Numbered from the stretch's first letter, positions 38,402 through 51,279 are shown. The stretch is DNA of 64,000 nt from Thermotoga sp. Mc24 (GCF_000784835.1 NZ_JSFH01000012.1:1-64000); one strand, 5' to 3'. Notes: generated from the letters alone by a model not told the origin. Made by a program: numbers and translations.

Positions 38402-40530
38402 TCCTCATCCTCCTCCACCAACACAAAGTCTATCTCACCCCTGATCTTGTCCGCTCTCATCACTTTTACCCTGAGAACATCTCCCAGCCTGAAGACCCTT
38501 CCCTTTCGCTTTCCGATGAGCATGTTTCTTGTTTCGTCGTAGTAGTAGTAGTCGTCCAGTGTCGATATGTGAACAAGGCCGGAGATGCTCTTTTCAGGGA
38601 TCTCCACAAACAGTCCAAATTTGGTGATGTTCGTCACAACAACGTTGAATATCTCTCCTATGTGGTGAGCTATGTATTCCACCTTCTTCATAGCCACAAG
38701 GTCCCACTCTGCTTCGTCCGCGACTCTTTCTCTTCGACTACAGTGTCTCGCGATCTTTGGAAGCACTTTGGAGAATTTTTCGATCTGCTCGGGAGTGAAA
38801 TACCCGTTCTGTTCAAGGTAGAGTTTCAAAAGTCTGTGAACGACCAGATCAGGATACCTTCTTATGGGTGAGGTGAAATGCGTATAGGCGTAAGAAGCGA
38901 GCCCAAAATGACCAATGTTCACGGCCGAGTACATCGCTCTCTTCATGGATCTGACGAGGAGTCTCTCCACACTACTTCTCAAAGGATGATCTTTAACCTT
39001 CTCCAGAAGCTTCTGGAGCATTCCCGGATGTATATTCTGTGGGAAATTCGTTCTTATTCCCATCGCTTCAAGATAGTTCCTCAACTGGAAAATGGTCTCG
39101 GGATCGGGCTCCTCGTGTACACGATACATGAAAGGAAGTCCAGCGTGATCGAATATCTCGGCCACCGTCTCGTTCGCTCTGATCATGAATTCCTCTATCA
39201 ATTTCTCCGCCACACCTCTTTTTCTTGGAACGATATCCATCACCTGACCGTTCTCATCCAGTATGACTTTCACCTCGTCACTTTCTATATCCAGAATGGC
39301 TCCACGCTTTCTTCGTGCTTCTCTCAATATCTCCGCAAGTTCCACCGCGTTGTATATGAGCTCTTTGAACGGTTCGTACTCCTTCATCGAAGAGGGATCC
39401 TCCAGAAATTCGTTCACCCTCTCGTAGATCATCCTCTTTTTGCTCTTTATCACACTCGGATAGACATCGTATCTCACGACCCGTCCATCTCTGTCTATCT
39501 CCATCTCCACACTCATGGTGAGTCTGTCTTTTCCTTCCACGAGACTGCAGATACCGTTGGACAGTCTGAAGGGAAGCATTGGAATCACGGTATCTATGAG
39601 ATACACACTCGTTCCCCTCTTGAAGGCTTCCTGATCCAGTGCGGAACCTTCTTTCACGTAATGTGAAACGTCCGCTATGTGAACTCCAAGGAGGTAATTT
39701 CCGTTCGGAAGTTTTTCCACAGAGATGGCATCGTCGAAGTCCTTCGCATCTTCACCATCTATAGTGACGATGACCTTGTCTCTCAAGTCTTTCCTGCCGG
39801 CAAGATCTTTCTTTCTCACCCTGGCCGGTATCGCGTTTGCCTCTCTTATGACCTCTTCCGGGAATTCACCCGGTTCTGGAAGATCGTGTTTCACTATGAC
39901 ACTTGGAAGGTCGATGGAAGGATCGTCGAGATCACCGAGCACTTTCACAACCTTCGCCTCTGGGTTCTTTCCGGGAGAAGGATATTTCAGGATCTCTGCT
40001 ATCACTTTCTGGTTGGGTTTCGCACCGTCGATGTTCTCGGGTGCCACGTAGAAATCGTACGATATCTTCGGGTCATCCGGCACAACAAATCCAAAGGTTC
40101 CTTTGTGATCAAAAACACCGACAACCCTCGTGAGACCACGTTCGAGAACTTTTACAACCCTACCTCTTGGAAGGCCCCTCCAGGTCCCTGATATCTCAAC
40201 AACTACCCTGTCTTTATGCATGGCGTACTTCGTGTCTTCAATGGGAACGGCGATTTCTTCAAACTCGTCCGTTATGACAAAGGCTACGTAGCCGCTTCGC
40301 GTGAATTCGATCGTTCCTACTTTGAGATCTTCACCGAGTTTTCTGTATCTTCCCCTGCTGTCTCTGAAGATCCTTCCTTCTTTTTCCAGTTTTTTCACAA
40401 CTTCTCTCACTTTTCTTCTCTCTTCTCTTGTCTTTGCCCTGAACTTTTTGTAGAGTTCTTTCAACACCATGGGTTTGTAATCATCTGAAAGTATGAATCT
40501 TTCAACATCTCCCTTTTTTATTGAACTCAT
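38398..40530 (-). CDS. rnr: Ribonuclease R
   Basis: This processive 3'-5' exoribonuclease has 710 residues. It has an N-terminal winged-helix region, cold-shock domains ([21 protein letters not shown] and [16 protein letters not shown]), the RNB catalytic domain with [15 protein letters not shown] (the metal-binding aspartates), and a C-terminal S1 domain ([18 protein letters not shown]). AAGGTGA precedes the ATG. It degrades structured RNA and takes part in RNA turnover and quality control. Confidence 0.96.
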   Translation of the reverse strand: MSSIKKGDVERFILSDDYKPMVLKELYKKFRAKTREERRKVREVVKKLEKEGRIFRDSRGRYRKLGEDLKVGTIEFTRSGYVAFVITDEFEEIAVPIEDTKYAMHKDRVVVEISGTWRGLPRGRVVKVLERGLTRVVGVFDHKGTFGFVVPDDPKISYDFYVAPENIDGAKPNQKVIAEILKYPSPGKNPEAKVVKVLGDLDDPSIDLPSVIVKHDLPEPGEFPEEVIREANAIPARVRKKDLAGRKDLRDKVIVTIDGEDAKDFDDAISVEKLPNGNYLLGVHIADVSHYVKEGSALDQEAFKRGTSVYLIDTVIPMLPFRLSNGICSLVEGKDRLTMSVEMEIDRDGRVVRYDVYPSVIKSKKRMIYERVNEFLEDPSSMKEYEPFKELIYNAVELAEILREARRKRGAILDIESDEVKVILDENGQVMDIVPRKRGVAEKLIEEFMIRANETVAEIFDHAGLPFMYRVHEEPDPETIFQLRNYLEAMGIRTNFPQNIHPGMLQKLLEKVKDHPLRSSVERLLVRSMKRAMYSAVNIGHFGLASYAYTHFTSPIRRYPDLVVHRLLKLYLEQNGYFTPEQIEKFSKVLPKIARHCSRRERVADEAEWDLVAMKKVEYIAHHIGEIFNVVVTNITKFGLFVEIPEKSISGLVHISTLDDYYYYDETRNMLIGKRKGRVFRLGDVLRVKVMRADKIRGEIDFVLVEEDEE

Positions 40531-40544
40531 GCACTCACCTTCTC

Positions 40545-42454
<1,910 letters not shown>

Positions 42455-42465
42455 GAAAAATCACC

Positions 42466-43848
42466 TCACTTGACAGTGTATTCTGTCCCCGAAGGGGTAT
42501 CCTTCAAAACGATTCCAATCTCTCTGAGGTGATCTCTTATTCGATCAGAAAGATCGTATCTTTTCTCCTTCCTCAGGACATCTCTCACTTCTATCAGCAG
42601 TTTGAGTAGTTCTTCTGAGGAAACTTCTTTTTTCTCTTCGTTGAGATCGAAAAGTCCCAGAACGGGTCCAAACTCTCTTCTGATCAGGTGATAGTACAGA
42701 AGGGCATTTTCACGGTCGTTGTCATCCATCGCCTTGCTGAGGTTTCTTGCAAGTTCAAAAATCAACGACACCGCCACCGGTGTGTTGAAATCGTCGTCAA
42801 GGGCTTCCACAAAACGACTCACGTACTCCTCATAGATGGTGTTTCTCTTGGGTATTCCGGTTTCTCCAGATTTTTCATATCGCCCAAGAATCTCCCAGAC
42901 GCGTCTGACCGCCCTTGAGTAATCCTGAAGAAGATCTTCAGAGAAGTCCATCGGTGACCTGTAGTGTTTCGAGAGAATCATGTATCTCAAACCGTCTCTA
43001 CCGTACTTTTTCACGGCTTCACGGACGGTGAAGATGTTTCCTGTCGATTTGCTCATCTTATCACCAAGGAACCTGACCATGCCGTTGTGCATCCAGTATC
43101 TCGCGAAAACTTTACCGGTCAGGGCTTCGGTCTGGGCTTTCTCGTTCTCGTGGTGCGGAAACACGAGATCTTCCCCACCCGCGTGTATATCGAAACTCTC
43201 TCCCAGGATTTTCACGGACATAACCGTACACTCTATGTGCCATCCTGGTCTTCCTTCTCCCCAGGGGGACTTCCAGCAAGGTTCACCAGGTTTGGCTTTT
43301 TTCCAGAGCGAGAAATCGAGAGGAAACTTCTTCGTTTCGTCTACCTCGACTCTGGCACCCGCGATGAGATCATCTATTTTCTTTTTAGAGAGTTCACCGT
43401 ATTTTTCAAACTTTCTCACATCGAAATAGACACCCGTTTCCGTTTGATACGCAAAACCTTTTTCTACGAGTCTCTCTATTATCTCAACAATATCATCAAC
43501 GAAATCGGTGGTCCTGGGGTGAAAATTCGCCGGTCTTATACCGAGGGCATGAGCATCTCTCCAGTACTCGGCTATGAAGGTATCCGCCACGGTTTGGTAG
43601 TCGACACCGAGCTGATTCGCCTTGTTTATGATCTTGTCGTCTATATCCGTAAAATTTTGAACCATTATGACCCTGTATCCCCTGTATTCGAGATACCTTC
43701 TGAACACATCGAATACCACTGCGGGTCTCGCGTTTCCCACGTGGATGAGGTCGTACACGGTGGGTCCACACACGTACATCCTCACAACACCAGGTTGAAT
43801 AGGCACAAATTCTTCTTTTTTTCCTGTCATGGTGTTGGTTATTCTCAT
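42466..43848 (-). CDS. cysS: Cysteinyl-tRNA synthetase
   Basis: This 460-residue class I synthetase has [21 protein letters not shown] (the HIGH motif appears as HVGN), the zinc-site HIECTVMS and [15 protein letters not shown], and the KMSKS loop in [11 protein letters not shown] chose ATG 43848, with GGAGGTG at 43860-43854; the open frame extends seven codons further, into the cheW end. It is cotranscribed with the upstream chemotaxis gene. Confidence 0.97.
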   Translation of the reverse strand: MRITNTMTGKKEEFVPIQPGVVRMYVCGPTVYDLIHVGNARPAVVFDVFRRYLEYRGYRVIMVQNFTDIDDKIINKANQLGVDYQTVADTFIAEYWRDAHALGIRPANFHPRTTDFVDDIVEIIERLVEKGFAYQTETGVYFDVRKFEKYGELSKKKIDDLIAGARVEVDETKKFPLDFSLWKKAKPGEPCWKSPWGEGRPGWHIECTVMSVKILGESFDIHAGGEDLVFPHHENEKAQTEALTGKVFARYWMHNGMVRFLGDKMSKSTGNIFTVREAVKKYGRDGLRYMILSKHYRSPMDFSEDLLQDYSRAVRRVWEILGRYEKSGETGIPKRNTIYEEYVSRFVEALDDDFNTPVAVSLIFELARNLSKAMDDNDRENALLYYHLIRREFGPVLGLFDLNEEKKEVSSEELLKLLIEVRDVLRKEKRYDLSDRIRDHLREIGIVLKDTPSGTEYTVK

Positions 43849-43865
43849 CGATGCACCTCCAGCTT

Positions 43866-44318
43866 TCATATGTTTATATTGCTGATCTCCACCAGTTCCT
43901 CCGAAGTGAGAACCTCTTCTATGTTCAAAATGATCACGATATCGTCACGGACCTTTGCAAACCCGAGAATGTAGCTCTTCCCTTTTCCTGCGAGATTCTG
44001 AGGAGGTTGTTCGATATCGCTCTCTGTAAGCGTCAGAACCTCGCTCACGTCGTCCACCAAGAAACCGATCAGCGTGTCTTTCACCATCGAAACAATGATC
44101 TTCGCCTTCTTCTTGTCATCTATATCTGGCATCTTGAACTTCTTTCTGAGATTCACCACCGGAATGATTCTCCCTCTGAGGTTCATGACTCCCTCTATGT
44201 ACTCCGCCGTCTCTGGAACGGGAACGATCCTTTCCACTTCGACTATGCTCTCCACTTTCATGATGTCCACGCCGAACACTTGGTTTCCCAGCTTGAACGT
44301 CACCACCTTCAGTTCCAT
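43866..44318 (-). CDS. cheW: CheW-type chemotaxis coupling protein, second copy
   Basis: This is a 150-residue CheW-domain protein, which normally couples receptors to CheA. Family segments are [47 protein letters not shown] and [10 protein letters not shown]. It is clearly different from the CheW beside CheA in this window. The AGGGGGG site favours ATG 44318 over ATG 44324. It sits between a biotin carrier gene and cysS, not among motility genes, so it may be the adaptor for a distinct receptor set. Confidence 0.9.
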   Translation of the reverse strand: MELKVVTFKLGNQVFGVDIMKVESIVEVERIVPVPETAEYIEGVMNLRGRIIPVVNLRKKFKMPDIDDKKKAKIIVSMVKDTLIGFLVDDVSEVLTLTESDIEQPPQNLAGKGKSYILGFAKVRDDIVIILNIEEVLTSEELVEISNINI

Positions 44319-44330
44319 CTCCATCCCCCC

Positions 44331-44729
44331 TCACACGATTTTCATGAGTATCTGACCCGTTTCTATGTTGTCTCCCTCTTTCACAAGGATCTCTTTTACT
44401 GTCCCAGAAAACTCGGACTGAAGCTCGTTTTCCATCTTCATAGCTTCAAAAACGAGTAGTTTATCTCCCACGCTCACTTTTTGACCCTCTTTTACGAGTA
44501 CCTTCAGAACGATCCCGGCCATAGGGGCCTTAACCAGTTTTTCTTCCTCCGAAGATTCTTCTCTTTCTACCACAACCGGTTTTGGTTCTTCCTTAGGAAT
44601 TTCCTGAACAACCCTCTGAGATACTTCTTTCAATGGTTTTGTCGATTCTTTTTTGCTAACGTTTCCTATCTCCTCTACTTCCACAATGTACTCCTTTCCG
44701 TTCACTACCACTCTGAACTTTCTGACCAT
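44331..44729 (-). CDS. Biotin carboxyl carrier protein of a decarboxylase
   Basis: This 132-residue protein has a charged, linker-like middle (rich in Glu, Lys and Pro) and a C-terminal biotinyl domain with LLVFEAMKMENELQSE, where the lysine carries biotin. It resembles the gamma/delta biotin subunit of sodium-pumping methylmalonyl-CoA or glutaconyl-CoA decarboxylases. I chose ATG 44729, with GGAGGAG upstream, which leaves a 25-base overlap with the OadG-like gene. Confidence 0.9.
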   Translation of the reverse strand: MVRKFRVVVNGKEYIVEVEEIGNVSKKESTKPLKEVSQRVVQEIPKEEPKPVVVEREESSEEEKLVKAPMAGIVLKVLVKEGQKVSVGDKLLVFEAMKMENELQSEFSGTVKEILVKEGDNIETGQILMKIV

Positions 44730-45010
44730 CTTCTCCTCCTCCAGCCAGTTTTTCTCCATGCCTCGTATCCTCGTTTTTCTCTGCTTTTTTTCACAGAAAC
44801 TATTCTGTAGTCACCTTCGATTATTTGTGAAAGCACCGCCGAGATAACCGCTATTATTTCTTCGTTCTCCCTTGAATACCTGATTTTCTTCTCTTCAACA
44901 ACAGCGGGTCTCTCTTTTCCTGAGAAAAACTTCAAGACAATAGAGAATAAGTACAGAATAAGAAATACAAAAAATACCGTCACTATTCCGAACAGAAAGA
45001 TGGTGATCAT
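44705..45010 (-). CDS. OadG-like small membrane subunit of decarboxylase
   Basis: This 101-residue protein has one N-terminal membrane helix (ITIFLFGIVTVFFVFLILYLFSIVLKFF) and a short basic cytoplasmic tail, as in the gamma (OadG) or delta (MmdD) assembly subunit of sodium-pumping decarboxylases. It lies between the carboxyltransferase subunit and the biotin carrier, the expected order. GAGGTGAGGTA precedes the ATG. The family match rests on topology and context rather than on a strong motif. Confidence 0.78.
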   Translation of the reverse strand: MITIFLFGIVTVFFVFLILYLFSIVLKFFSGKERPAVVEEKKIRYSRENEEIIAVISAVLSQIIEGDYRIVSVKKSREKRGYEAWRKTGWRRRRWSESSEW

Positions 45011-45019
45011 TACCTCACC

Positions 45020-46567
45020 TCACAGAGGGATGTTTCCATGCTTCTTCTTCGGTCTGTACTCAACTTTCGTCTCACAAACCTCAAGGGCTCTCATTATGTA
45101 CTTCCTTGTCTCTCTCGGATCTATCACCATGTCCACGTATCCTCTACTCGCCGCTATATAAGGATTCGCGAACTGCTGTTTGTATTCTTCAATGAGCTTT
45201 CTTCTCGTTTCTTCGGGGTTGGAAGAAGCCTCTATTTCCTTCTTGAAGATAATATTCGCCGCTCCTTCAGGCCCCATGACCGCAATCTCGGCGGACGGCC
45301 AGGCAAGAACCATATCCGCTCCCAGGTGTTTGCTACCCATGGCGATGTACGCTCCTCCATAGGCCTTTCGAAGAATAACCGTAATCTTTGGAACCGTTGC
45401 CTCGCTGTATGCGTAGAGCATCTTCGCTCCGTGTCTTATGATGCCACCGTGCTCTTGAGCAACACCTGGGAGATAACCAGGGGTATCCACGAAGGTCAGA
45501 ATAGGAATGTTGAAGGCGTCGAGGAATCTGATGAAACGTGCCGCCTTGTCTGAGGAATCGATATCCAGAACACCGGCGAACACGGAAGGCTGATTCGCCA
45601 CTATTCCCACTGTTTTTCCCTGAATCCTGGCAAAGCCTATGACGATGTTCTTCGCAAAGTACGGCTGAACTTCGAAGAACTCTCCGTGATCCACGACCCT
45701 TTTGATGACTTCCCTCACATCGTACCCTTTGTTCGGATTGTCCGGAAGGATATCGAGAATGTCCTCTGGAGTTTCCAGACTGGTATCGGGATCTTCAACG
45801 GGTGGTTCTTCGGCGTTGTTGGAGGGAAGGTACGAGAGGAGTGTCCTCACCAGAGACATAGCCTTTTCGTCGTTGTCTGCCAGAAAGTGAGCGTTCCCAC
45901 TCTTTTGATTGTGAACCATGGCCCCTCCCAGATCCTCCTGGGAGATCTCTTCACCCGTTACCGCTTTTATCACGTTCGGCCCCGTTATGAACATCCTGGC
46001 GGTCTGGTCTACCATCACGATGAAATCGGTGAGTGCGGGCGAATAAACAGCGCCACCAGCACAAGGACCGGCTATCACGGTGATCTGTGGTACCACACCG
46101 GAAGCGAGGGTGTTTCTTAGAAATATCTCGCCGTAACCGGCGAGTGCATCCACACCTTCCTGAATTCGTGCGCCTCCAGAATCGTTTATGCCAATCACTG
46201 GTATTCCCATCTTGAGGGCCAGATCGAGGAGTTTTACGATCTTTTTCGCGTGCATTTCTCCCAGTGAGCCGCCCATCACCGTGAAATCCTGAGAAAAAAC
46301 GGCGACTTTTCTTCCGTTTATCTCACCAACACCCGTAATGACTCCGTCCCTTGGAAGTTTCACCTTGTCGAGTCCAAAGTACGTGTTTCTGTGTTCCACA
46401 AATTTGTCGATTTCCACGAACGTTCCAGGATCGAGGAGCAGTTCTAATCTTTCCCAGGCAGTGAGTTTTCCAGACTCATGCTGTTTTTCTACTTTCTCAG
46501 GACCGCCACCTTGTTCAATCTCCTTCTCGATTTTCTTCAATTCTTCGATCTTATCCCTCAGACTCAT
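45020..46567 (-). CDS. mmdA: Acyl-CoA carboxyltransferase / methylmalonyl-CoA decarboxylase alpha subunit
   Basis: This 515-residue carboxyltransferase of the PccB/MmdA family shows [36 protein letters not shown], the oxyanion segment [16 protein letters not shown] and [23 protein letters not shown] with the following [17 protein letters not shown]. It moves CO2 between an acyl-CoA (methylmalonyl- or propionyl-CoA) and biotin. With the OadG-like and biotin subunits it suggests a membrane decarboxylase; the sodium-pump beta subunit is not in the window. GGAGGGATAAG precedes the ATG. Confidence 0.92.
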   Translation of the reverse strand: MSLRDKIEELKKIEKEIEQGGGPEKVEKQHESGKLTAWERLELLLDPGTFVEIDKFVEHRNTYFGLDKVKLPRDGVITGVGEINGRKVAVFSQDFTVMGGSLGEMHAKKIVKLLDLALKMGIPVIGINDSGGARIQEGVDALAGYGEIFLRNTLASGVVPQITVIAGPCAGGAVYSPALTDFIVMVDQTARMFITGPNVIKAVTGEEISQEDLGGAMVHNQKSGNAHFLADNDEKAMSLVRTLLSYLPSNNAEEPPVEDPDTSLETPEDILDILPDNPNKGYDVREVIKRVVDHGEFFEVQPYFAKNIVIGFARIQGKTVGIVANQPSVFAGVLDIDSSDKAARFIRFLDAFNIPILTFVDTPGYLPGVAQEHGGIIRHGAKMLYAYSEATVPKITVILRKAYGGAYIAMGSKHLGADMVLAWPSAEIAVMGPEGAANIIFKKEIEASSNPEETRRKLIEEYKQQFANPYIAASRGYVDMVIDPRETRKYIMRALEVCETKVEYRPKKKHGNIPL

Positions 46568-46568
46568 C

Positions 46569-49160
46569 TTATCCCTCCGTTTCTAATGATGCCAGGACTT
46601 CCTTCAGTATCTCCTCTTCATCTCTTGTATCTCCATCGAGTTTTCTCATGAGAATCTTCTCGAGAACCTCTCCAATTATTTTACCGGATGTTATCCCTTT
46701 TCTGATGAGATACTCCCCGTTTATCTTTTCGAGCTTCGTGTTCTTTATCTTCAGAAGATAGGATTTGAACAACTCTTCTTTCTCACCGCTGAGATACGCC
46801 AGGAAGTGACAGATCGTCTCGCTCGAGACTCCCTTCACAAGAGGATAAACAAAAGAAACAGGAACCCTTTCCGAAAGCATCTCCAGAAGAGCGGGTGCAC
46901 TCTTTTCCACGTGTCTGATTTCGTTTATCAGGTTTCGGCGAAGAGAATATCTATCTCTCACTTCTTTCCAGCTCTCATCGTCGTAGAACTCGAGAAACAC
47001 GTGGAGCGCTGCGTAGAATTTGTCAACTTCTCCGAAGTTCTCCTCCACCCACGGAATGTTTCTGAAGAGATTTTCCATCTTTCCGTCCATGGAAGGGGTG
47101 TAATAGGTTTTTGGGAACAGATGTTTTATCACATCGAATTGCGCCATCCTCCTGATTGACTTCAGAGGGTTTTTCTCTTCGAGTATTTTCTCCAATTCCT
47201 GTCTGAGGCGTGGACCAGTTGTTCGCTCAAGGTATCCTTCTTCAACAGCCTGTTTCAGGAGCCTCTCTGTTGTTTCTTCGATTCTGAAGTCAAAACGTTG
47301 TTCAAAACGAACGGCACGCAGAATCCTTGTGGGATCGTCTACAAAACTCAGGGTGTGAAGGACCCGTATTACTCCTTCTTTCAGATCCCTGTATCCCCCA
47401 AAGAAATCGATCAGCAGTCCGAAATCTTTCGAGTTAAGCTTTATAGCCATCGCGTTTATCGTGAAATCTCTCCTGTAGAGATCTTTCTTTATCGTACTCA
47501 TCTCCACATCGGGGAGCTTAGCGGGTGATTCGTAGTACTCCAACCTCGCCGTTGCGATGTCTATTCTGAGACCTCCCTTCAAAAAAAGAGAAGCGGTCAT
47601 GAATTTATCGTGTTTCACCATCTTTCCGGGCAAAAAACGACCGGCGTATTCGGCAAATTCCAGAGCGTTTCCCTCAACAACGATGTCTATATCGAGATTC
47701 TCTATGCCGAGGAGAAGATCACGAACGAAGCCCCCCACGACATAAACGGGCATGTTCACCTCATCACCGAACTTCCCGAGAAGTCTGAAAAGATTCAAGA
47801 TCTTCGGATCTACCCGTTCTACGAGGAGCTTTGAAACATCTCTGAATATCTGTCCGTTCGCCTGAAACACCGGCATCACGTATTTTTTGAAGGGTTTCCC
47901 GAATATCGCCCTCAGAACGTCACTTCTCGTTACGATGCCCACGAGAATGCCGTTCTCCAGTATAGGAATTCGTCCGATGGCGTGTTCCACCATGAGTTCT
48001 CTCAACCTGGTCACAGGAGTATCAGGAGTCGCCACCACCAGGTTCGTCGACATGATGGACTTCACAGGCCTGTCACCCAGACCATGGTTCATCGCCTTCT
48101 CAACTGCTTTCTTCGTAACAATACCTATCAGCCTGTTCCCCTCAACAACTGGAAATCCACTGTGTCCGGTTTGCTTCATCAATCTATCCACTTCTCCTAT
48201 CGTCATGTCAGAGAGGACCACCTTCACGGGAGAGGACATGATATCTCTTGCGCGAAGGAGAGGAACCACATGATCGTGGAGTTTATTCAAAACCTCTTTC
48301 AGAACCTCGTCGATCTCTTTTCCGGTGATAGTTGCGGAGGCTGCCCTCGTGTGCCCGCCTCCTCCGAGGTCTCTCATGAAAGAGCCGAGATCCACGTCGG
48401 GTGAACCGGTTCTTCCAATAACGTAGATCTTTTTCCCCATCTTCACAATCGCTATGAAGGTTTCCTTTCCCAGCATCTCCCAGACCTTACTCACAATCAG
48501 CCCCAATCCTCCCACAAAGTCCTCGCACTCCATCACTGAAATGGTTATCGGGACACCGTTCACTTCATAGTCACGAGCGTTCTCTATCAGTTCGTCCAGC
48601 AGTTCCATCTGCTTAGGAGTGAGCTCTTCTCTTGTGTAAAGTGCCACTTCATCGAGATTTGCACCGTTTTCCAGAAGAAACTTCGCTATCTCCAGATCCC
48701 GCGGTGTGGTTGAAGAAAAGAGTAGATTTCCCGTGTCGTCGTAGAGAGCGATCATGAAGAGAGTGGTTTCGGTGGGATCCAGTGGTATATTTTTATCTCG
48801 AATGAGCTCAACGAGTATCGTTATCGTGGCTCCCACCTTCGATACTATTCCATCGTATGGACTTTCATCCACATGGTGATCGTAAACTGTTATCTTCGCT
48901 CCTTGACTTTTCTCTCTGATATTCTCTGGAATCCGATCCGGAGAAGGTGTGTCGACGATCACGAGTTCTGTGACCTCGCCTTCAAACTCGTGATCCCAGA
49001 TGAATTCAAAGTGATCCAAATAGACTTTGAGGAAATCGGAGAGATTCCTCGCCGGATTGGAAGGCAGAACTATGATGTGGTCATCAAACAGCTTCTTCGC
49101 CGCGACACAGGAAGCGAAGGCATCGAAATCGGGTGATCTGTGTGTGGTGATGACTCTCAT
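46569..49160 (-). CDS. cca: DHH-CBS-CCA-adding tRNA nucleotidyltransferase fusion
   Basis: This 863-residue fusion has a DHH/DHHA1 phosphoesterase-like N-terminus ([41 protein letters not shown]). Two CBS domains lie at about 310-430 ([23 protein letters not shown]). A class II CCA-adding/poly(A) polymerase starts near 460 ([56 protein letters not shown]). T. maritima has the same architecture. It repairs or adds the CCA end of tRNA. The DHH-CBS part may sense nucleotides or act as a nuclease. ATG 49160 follows AGAGGTGGAGTGA. Confidence 0.95.
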   Translation of the reverse strand: MRVITTHRSPDFDAFASCVAAKKLFDDHIIVLPSNPARNLSDFLKVYLDHFEFIWDHEFEGEVTELVIVDTPSPDRIPENIREKSQGAKITVYDHHVDESPYDGIVSKVGATITILVELIRDKNIPLDPTETTLFMIALYDDTGNLLFSSTTPRDLEIAKFLLENGANLDEVALYTREELTPKQMELLDELIENARDYEVNGVPITISVMECEDFVGGLGLIVSKVWEMLGKETFIAIVKMGKKIYVIGRTGSPDVDLGSFMRDLGGGGHTRAASATITGKEIDEVLKEVLNKLHDHVVPLLRARDIMSSPVKVVLSDMTIGEVDRLMKQTGHSGFPVVEGNRLIGIVTKKAVEKAMNHGLGDRPVKSIMSTNLVVATPDTPVTRLRELMVEHAIGRIPILENGILVGIVTRSDVLRAIFGKPFKKYVMPVFQANGQIFRDVSKLLVERVDPKILNLFRLLGKFGDEVNMPVYVVGGFVRDLLLGIENLDIDIVVEGNALEFAEYAGRFLPGKMVKHDKFMTASLFLKGGLRIDIATARLEYYESPAKLPDVEMSTIKKDLYRRDFTINAMAIKLNSKDFGLLIDFFGGYRDLKEGVIRVLHTLSFVDDPTRILRAVRFEQRFDFRIEETTERLLKQAVEEGYLERTTGPRLRQELEKILEEKNPLKSIRRMAQFDVIKHLFPKTYYTPSMDGKMENLFRNIPWVEENFGEVDKFYAALHVFLEFYDDESWKEVRDRYSLRRNLINEIRHVEKSAPALLEMLSERVPVSFVYPLVKGVSSETICHFLAYLSGEKEELFKSYLLKIKNTKLEKINGEYLIRKGITSGKIIGEVLEKILMRKLDGDTRDEEEILKEVLASLETEG

Positions 49161-49778
49161 TCACTCCACCTCTAAGGTTACAGTCACAGAACTCGCTTCC
49201 ATTGTATCTTCTTCAAGATCCATTGTCACTTTCTCTGCCTCCATCTCCAGATCTTTTTCTTTATCCTTCAACCTCACACTGTGGAGGAGCTCTATGATAC
49301 CGTCTTTTCTTCTGTAAACCACCTCTTCGGAACTTACCTCAACTGAACCTTTCAGAATCCTCACCTCTCCAACTCCATGAAAAACGTCTTTTTCAAGATC
49401 GAAGGTGATTTGTTCGCACTCTATATAGATCGTTTCCGTGCTGGTCTTATCGATGAACTCACCTTCCACACTCCCTGTGATGGTTCCCACTCTGGTCTCC
49501 ACATCGTAAATGAGACTGTCTCCTTTCAGTTTCCCGTCTTCAAGGGTCACAGTCACAGATGAACTCGCTTCTGTTATTCTCCACTTTCCACTCAGTTTTT
49601 TCACGATCAAACTCTCGGCAGTTAGAGTGAATTTCTCTTCTTCGATCTTGAGAACAACGTTTCCGGAATACTCTATCCTTTCATCGGAAGGTTTCACAAA
49701 ATCCGCCTTTATGTGAATCGTTTTCGAAAATGCGAGAAGACTCACAAGGATGAAGAATGTGATCAACGATTTTTTCAC
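49161..49778 (-). CDS. LptA/OstA-like periplasmic protein
   Basis: This 205-residue protein has a signal peptide (KKSLITFFILVSLLAFS). The rest is made of repeated beta-strand pairs typical of the OstA/LptA/LptC jellyroll: IEYSGNVVLKIEEEKFTLTAESLIVKK, DGKLKGDSLIYDVET, VEVSSEEVVYRRKDG. In proteobacteria such proteins carry lipopolysaccharide across the periplasm. Thermotoga has an outer toga without known LPS, so the ligand is open. I chose GTG 49778 with GGAGGTG five bases upstream; the longer frame lies in the patatin gene. It abuts the CCA gene. Confidence 0.82.
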   Translation of the reverse strand: MKKSLITFFILVSLLAFSKTIHIKADFVKPSDERIEYSGNVVLKIEEEKFTLTAESLIVKKLSGKWRITEASSSVTVTLEDGKLKGDSLIYDVETRVGTITGSVEGEFIDKTSTETIYIECEQITFDLEKDVFHGVGEVRILKGSVEVSSEEVVYRRKDGIIELLHSVRLKDKEKDLEMEAEKVTMDLEEDTMEASSVTVTLEVE

Positions 49779-50521
49779 ACAAACACCTCCTCGAAGAATC
49801 TGGGAAACTCTTCGTAAGCGCGTCTCGTTGTAGAAACCGGCGAAAGGGAAGAGCACGATATCCTCAAACACTTAGCTTTTTTTGTTCTTTCTCTCTCCAG
49901 ATGCTTTGTTCTTGCTGTTGTCGATAAAAACAGGTACTCGAGTGCGTTTCTTGGAGAATGCGTTTCTTTTTCTATATCGAACAGGACCATAAGTTCTCCT
50001 TCGGGAACTCCCGTGATCCAAGTGATGGGGACGTACCTGTCTTCGTACGGACGGTAGAGTATCGGAAAGGAAAGAGAAATCTTGAGCGCTTTTCTCAGAT
50101 CGTCACCCTCTTTGAAGACCACTTCCTTTCCTTCGAAAAGATCGAAAGCCCAGATTTCAAGACCTCCTGGGATTTTCTGCGCAGGGAACAGCGAATCTAT
50201 GTACCTGTACAGGCGCTCGTGATTTCGAACACCGTTCAACGTGTCACCGATTCTCATCAGTATCCGAAGAGCATCGAGCATAGAAATCTGGTCTATACCA
50301 TTCGTGAAGAATGGATCGAGAAGTTTCTCAATGTTCTTCCATTCCTTCACCAAGATGGAGTATGTCCTGTTAGCAGATCTTGTGAGGAAAAAAAGAGCGC
50401 AGGGAATAGAAGAAATCCCACAGCACCTCGCTGTGAAATCGACTTTCGAATCTTTTAAAAATTTCAGCACTCCTGTAACTCCCAGATAAGCACCGCTGTC
50501 CCCACCGAACGCGATTACCAG
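49775..50521 (-). CDS. Degenerate patatin-like protein, apparent CTG start
   Basis: The open frame is patatin-like from codon 50521, reading LVIAFGGDSGAYLGVTGVLKFL, which matches the conserved N-terminus of patatins. The first ATG/GTG/TTG is GTG 50470, which would remove this core strand, and an in-frame stop lies a few codons upstream of 50521. CTG 50521 overlaps the preceding patatin's stop and lies about ten bases after GGGAGTGA, so a CTG start is likely. The catalytic motif GXSXG appears as CCGISSIPCAL (last Gly changed), and DGG appears as EDRYVPI. It aligns by eye with the neighbour (ILYRPYEDRYVPI with YFEPIWIGGTPCLDGG), so it is probably a diverged duplicate, perhaps inactive. Confidence 0.72.
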   Translation of the reverse strand: MVIAFGGDSGAYLGVTGVLKFLKDSKVDFTARCCGISSIPCALFFLTRSANRTYSILVKEWKNIEKLLDPFFTNGIDQISMLDALRILMRIGDTLNGVRNHERLYRYIDSLFPAQKIPGGLEIWAFDLFEGKEVVFKEGDDLRKALKISLSFPILYRPYEDRYVPITWITGVPEGELMVLFDIEKETHSPRNALEYLFLSTTARTKHLERERTKKAKCLRISCSSLSPVSTTRRAYEEFPRFFEEVFV

Positions 50522-51279
50522 GGTAAAATCACTCCCTTCAAATTTCTAAGTGCTTTTCTGTAGATTTCTTCGTACTTATCGAAAGCGTTCCAGGACTCGT
50601 TCACATCGTGTATCACCACAAAATCCGCCTTTGAAAGCTCTTCCCTCTCCAGGAGTATCTCCTTCCATCTGTCCATTGCAAAGAACATTTCGAAATGGTT
50701 TTTAAATCCTTCTTTTTTCTCTCTGTTGAAAGCGGAAGCCACAACGAAATCCGCTCCGAGTTCTCGTGCCTGAGAAACCGGTGTGGGTGCAAGAACCCCA
50801 CCGTCCAGACAGGGAGTACCTCCTATCCAGATCGGCTCGAAATATCCCGGTACAGAACTGCTCGCCACGATGGCATCTATCAGAAAGCCTTCTGTCACAA
50901 GGAGAGAATCCAAGTTTTCTGTATCGAAAATCACAACACCGAGTGTTTTCTTGCAGTCAGAGAATTTCTTTCTACCAAAAACCTCCTTGAGAACAGAAAA
51001 CAGAAGATCTGCTTTAAAAAGAGAACGTTGAAACAACCCTCTCCAGGTGTTCTCCGATTCCATCTTTTCCAGATCCTCAAAGTGTTTCTTCATGAGAGAA
51101 AAGGTGACATCCTTCACCAGAGCGGGATCTCCGTAGAGTGCGTACAGTCCCCCTACGATGGCTCCTATCGATGATCCAGTGACCACATCGAACACGTCCC
51201 CAGATCTTTCCAGGAAAGCAATGTGAGCCGCTCCTTTGACTCCTCCCGCCGCGAACGCTACTCCTTTCACCACATTCAT
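50515..51279 (-). CDS. Patatin-like phospholipase
   Basis: This 254-residue serine lipid hydrolase has the oxyanion glycine motif FAAGGVKGAAHIAFLE, the nucleophile GSSIGAIVGGLYAL near residue 36 and the catalytic aspartate in CLDGGVLAPTPVSQARELGAD. All parts of the Ser-Asp dyad are intact. It probably acts on phospholipid acyl chains in the envelope. The ATG overlaps the stop of the coiled-coil protein gene by four bases; the ribosome site is weak (GGGGCG), which suggests coupling. Confidence 0.9.
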   Translation of the reverse strand: MNVVKGVAFAAGGVKGAAHIAFLERSGDVFDVVTGSSIGAIVGGLYALYGDPALVKDVTFSLMKKHFEDLEKMESENTWRGLFQRSLFKADLLFSVLKEVFGRKKFSDCKKTLGVVIFDTENLDSLLVTEGFLIDAIVASSSVPGYFEPIWIGGTPCLDGGVLAPTPVSQARELGADFVVASAFNREKKEGFKNHFEMFFAMDRWKEILLEREELSKADFVVIHDVNESWNAFDKYEEIYRKALRNLKGVILPW

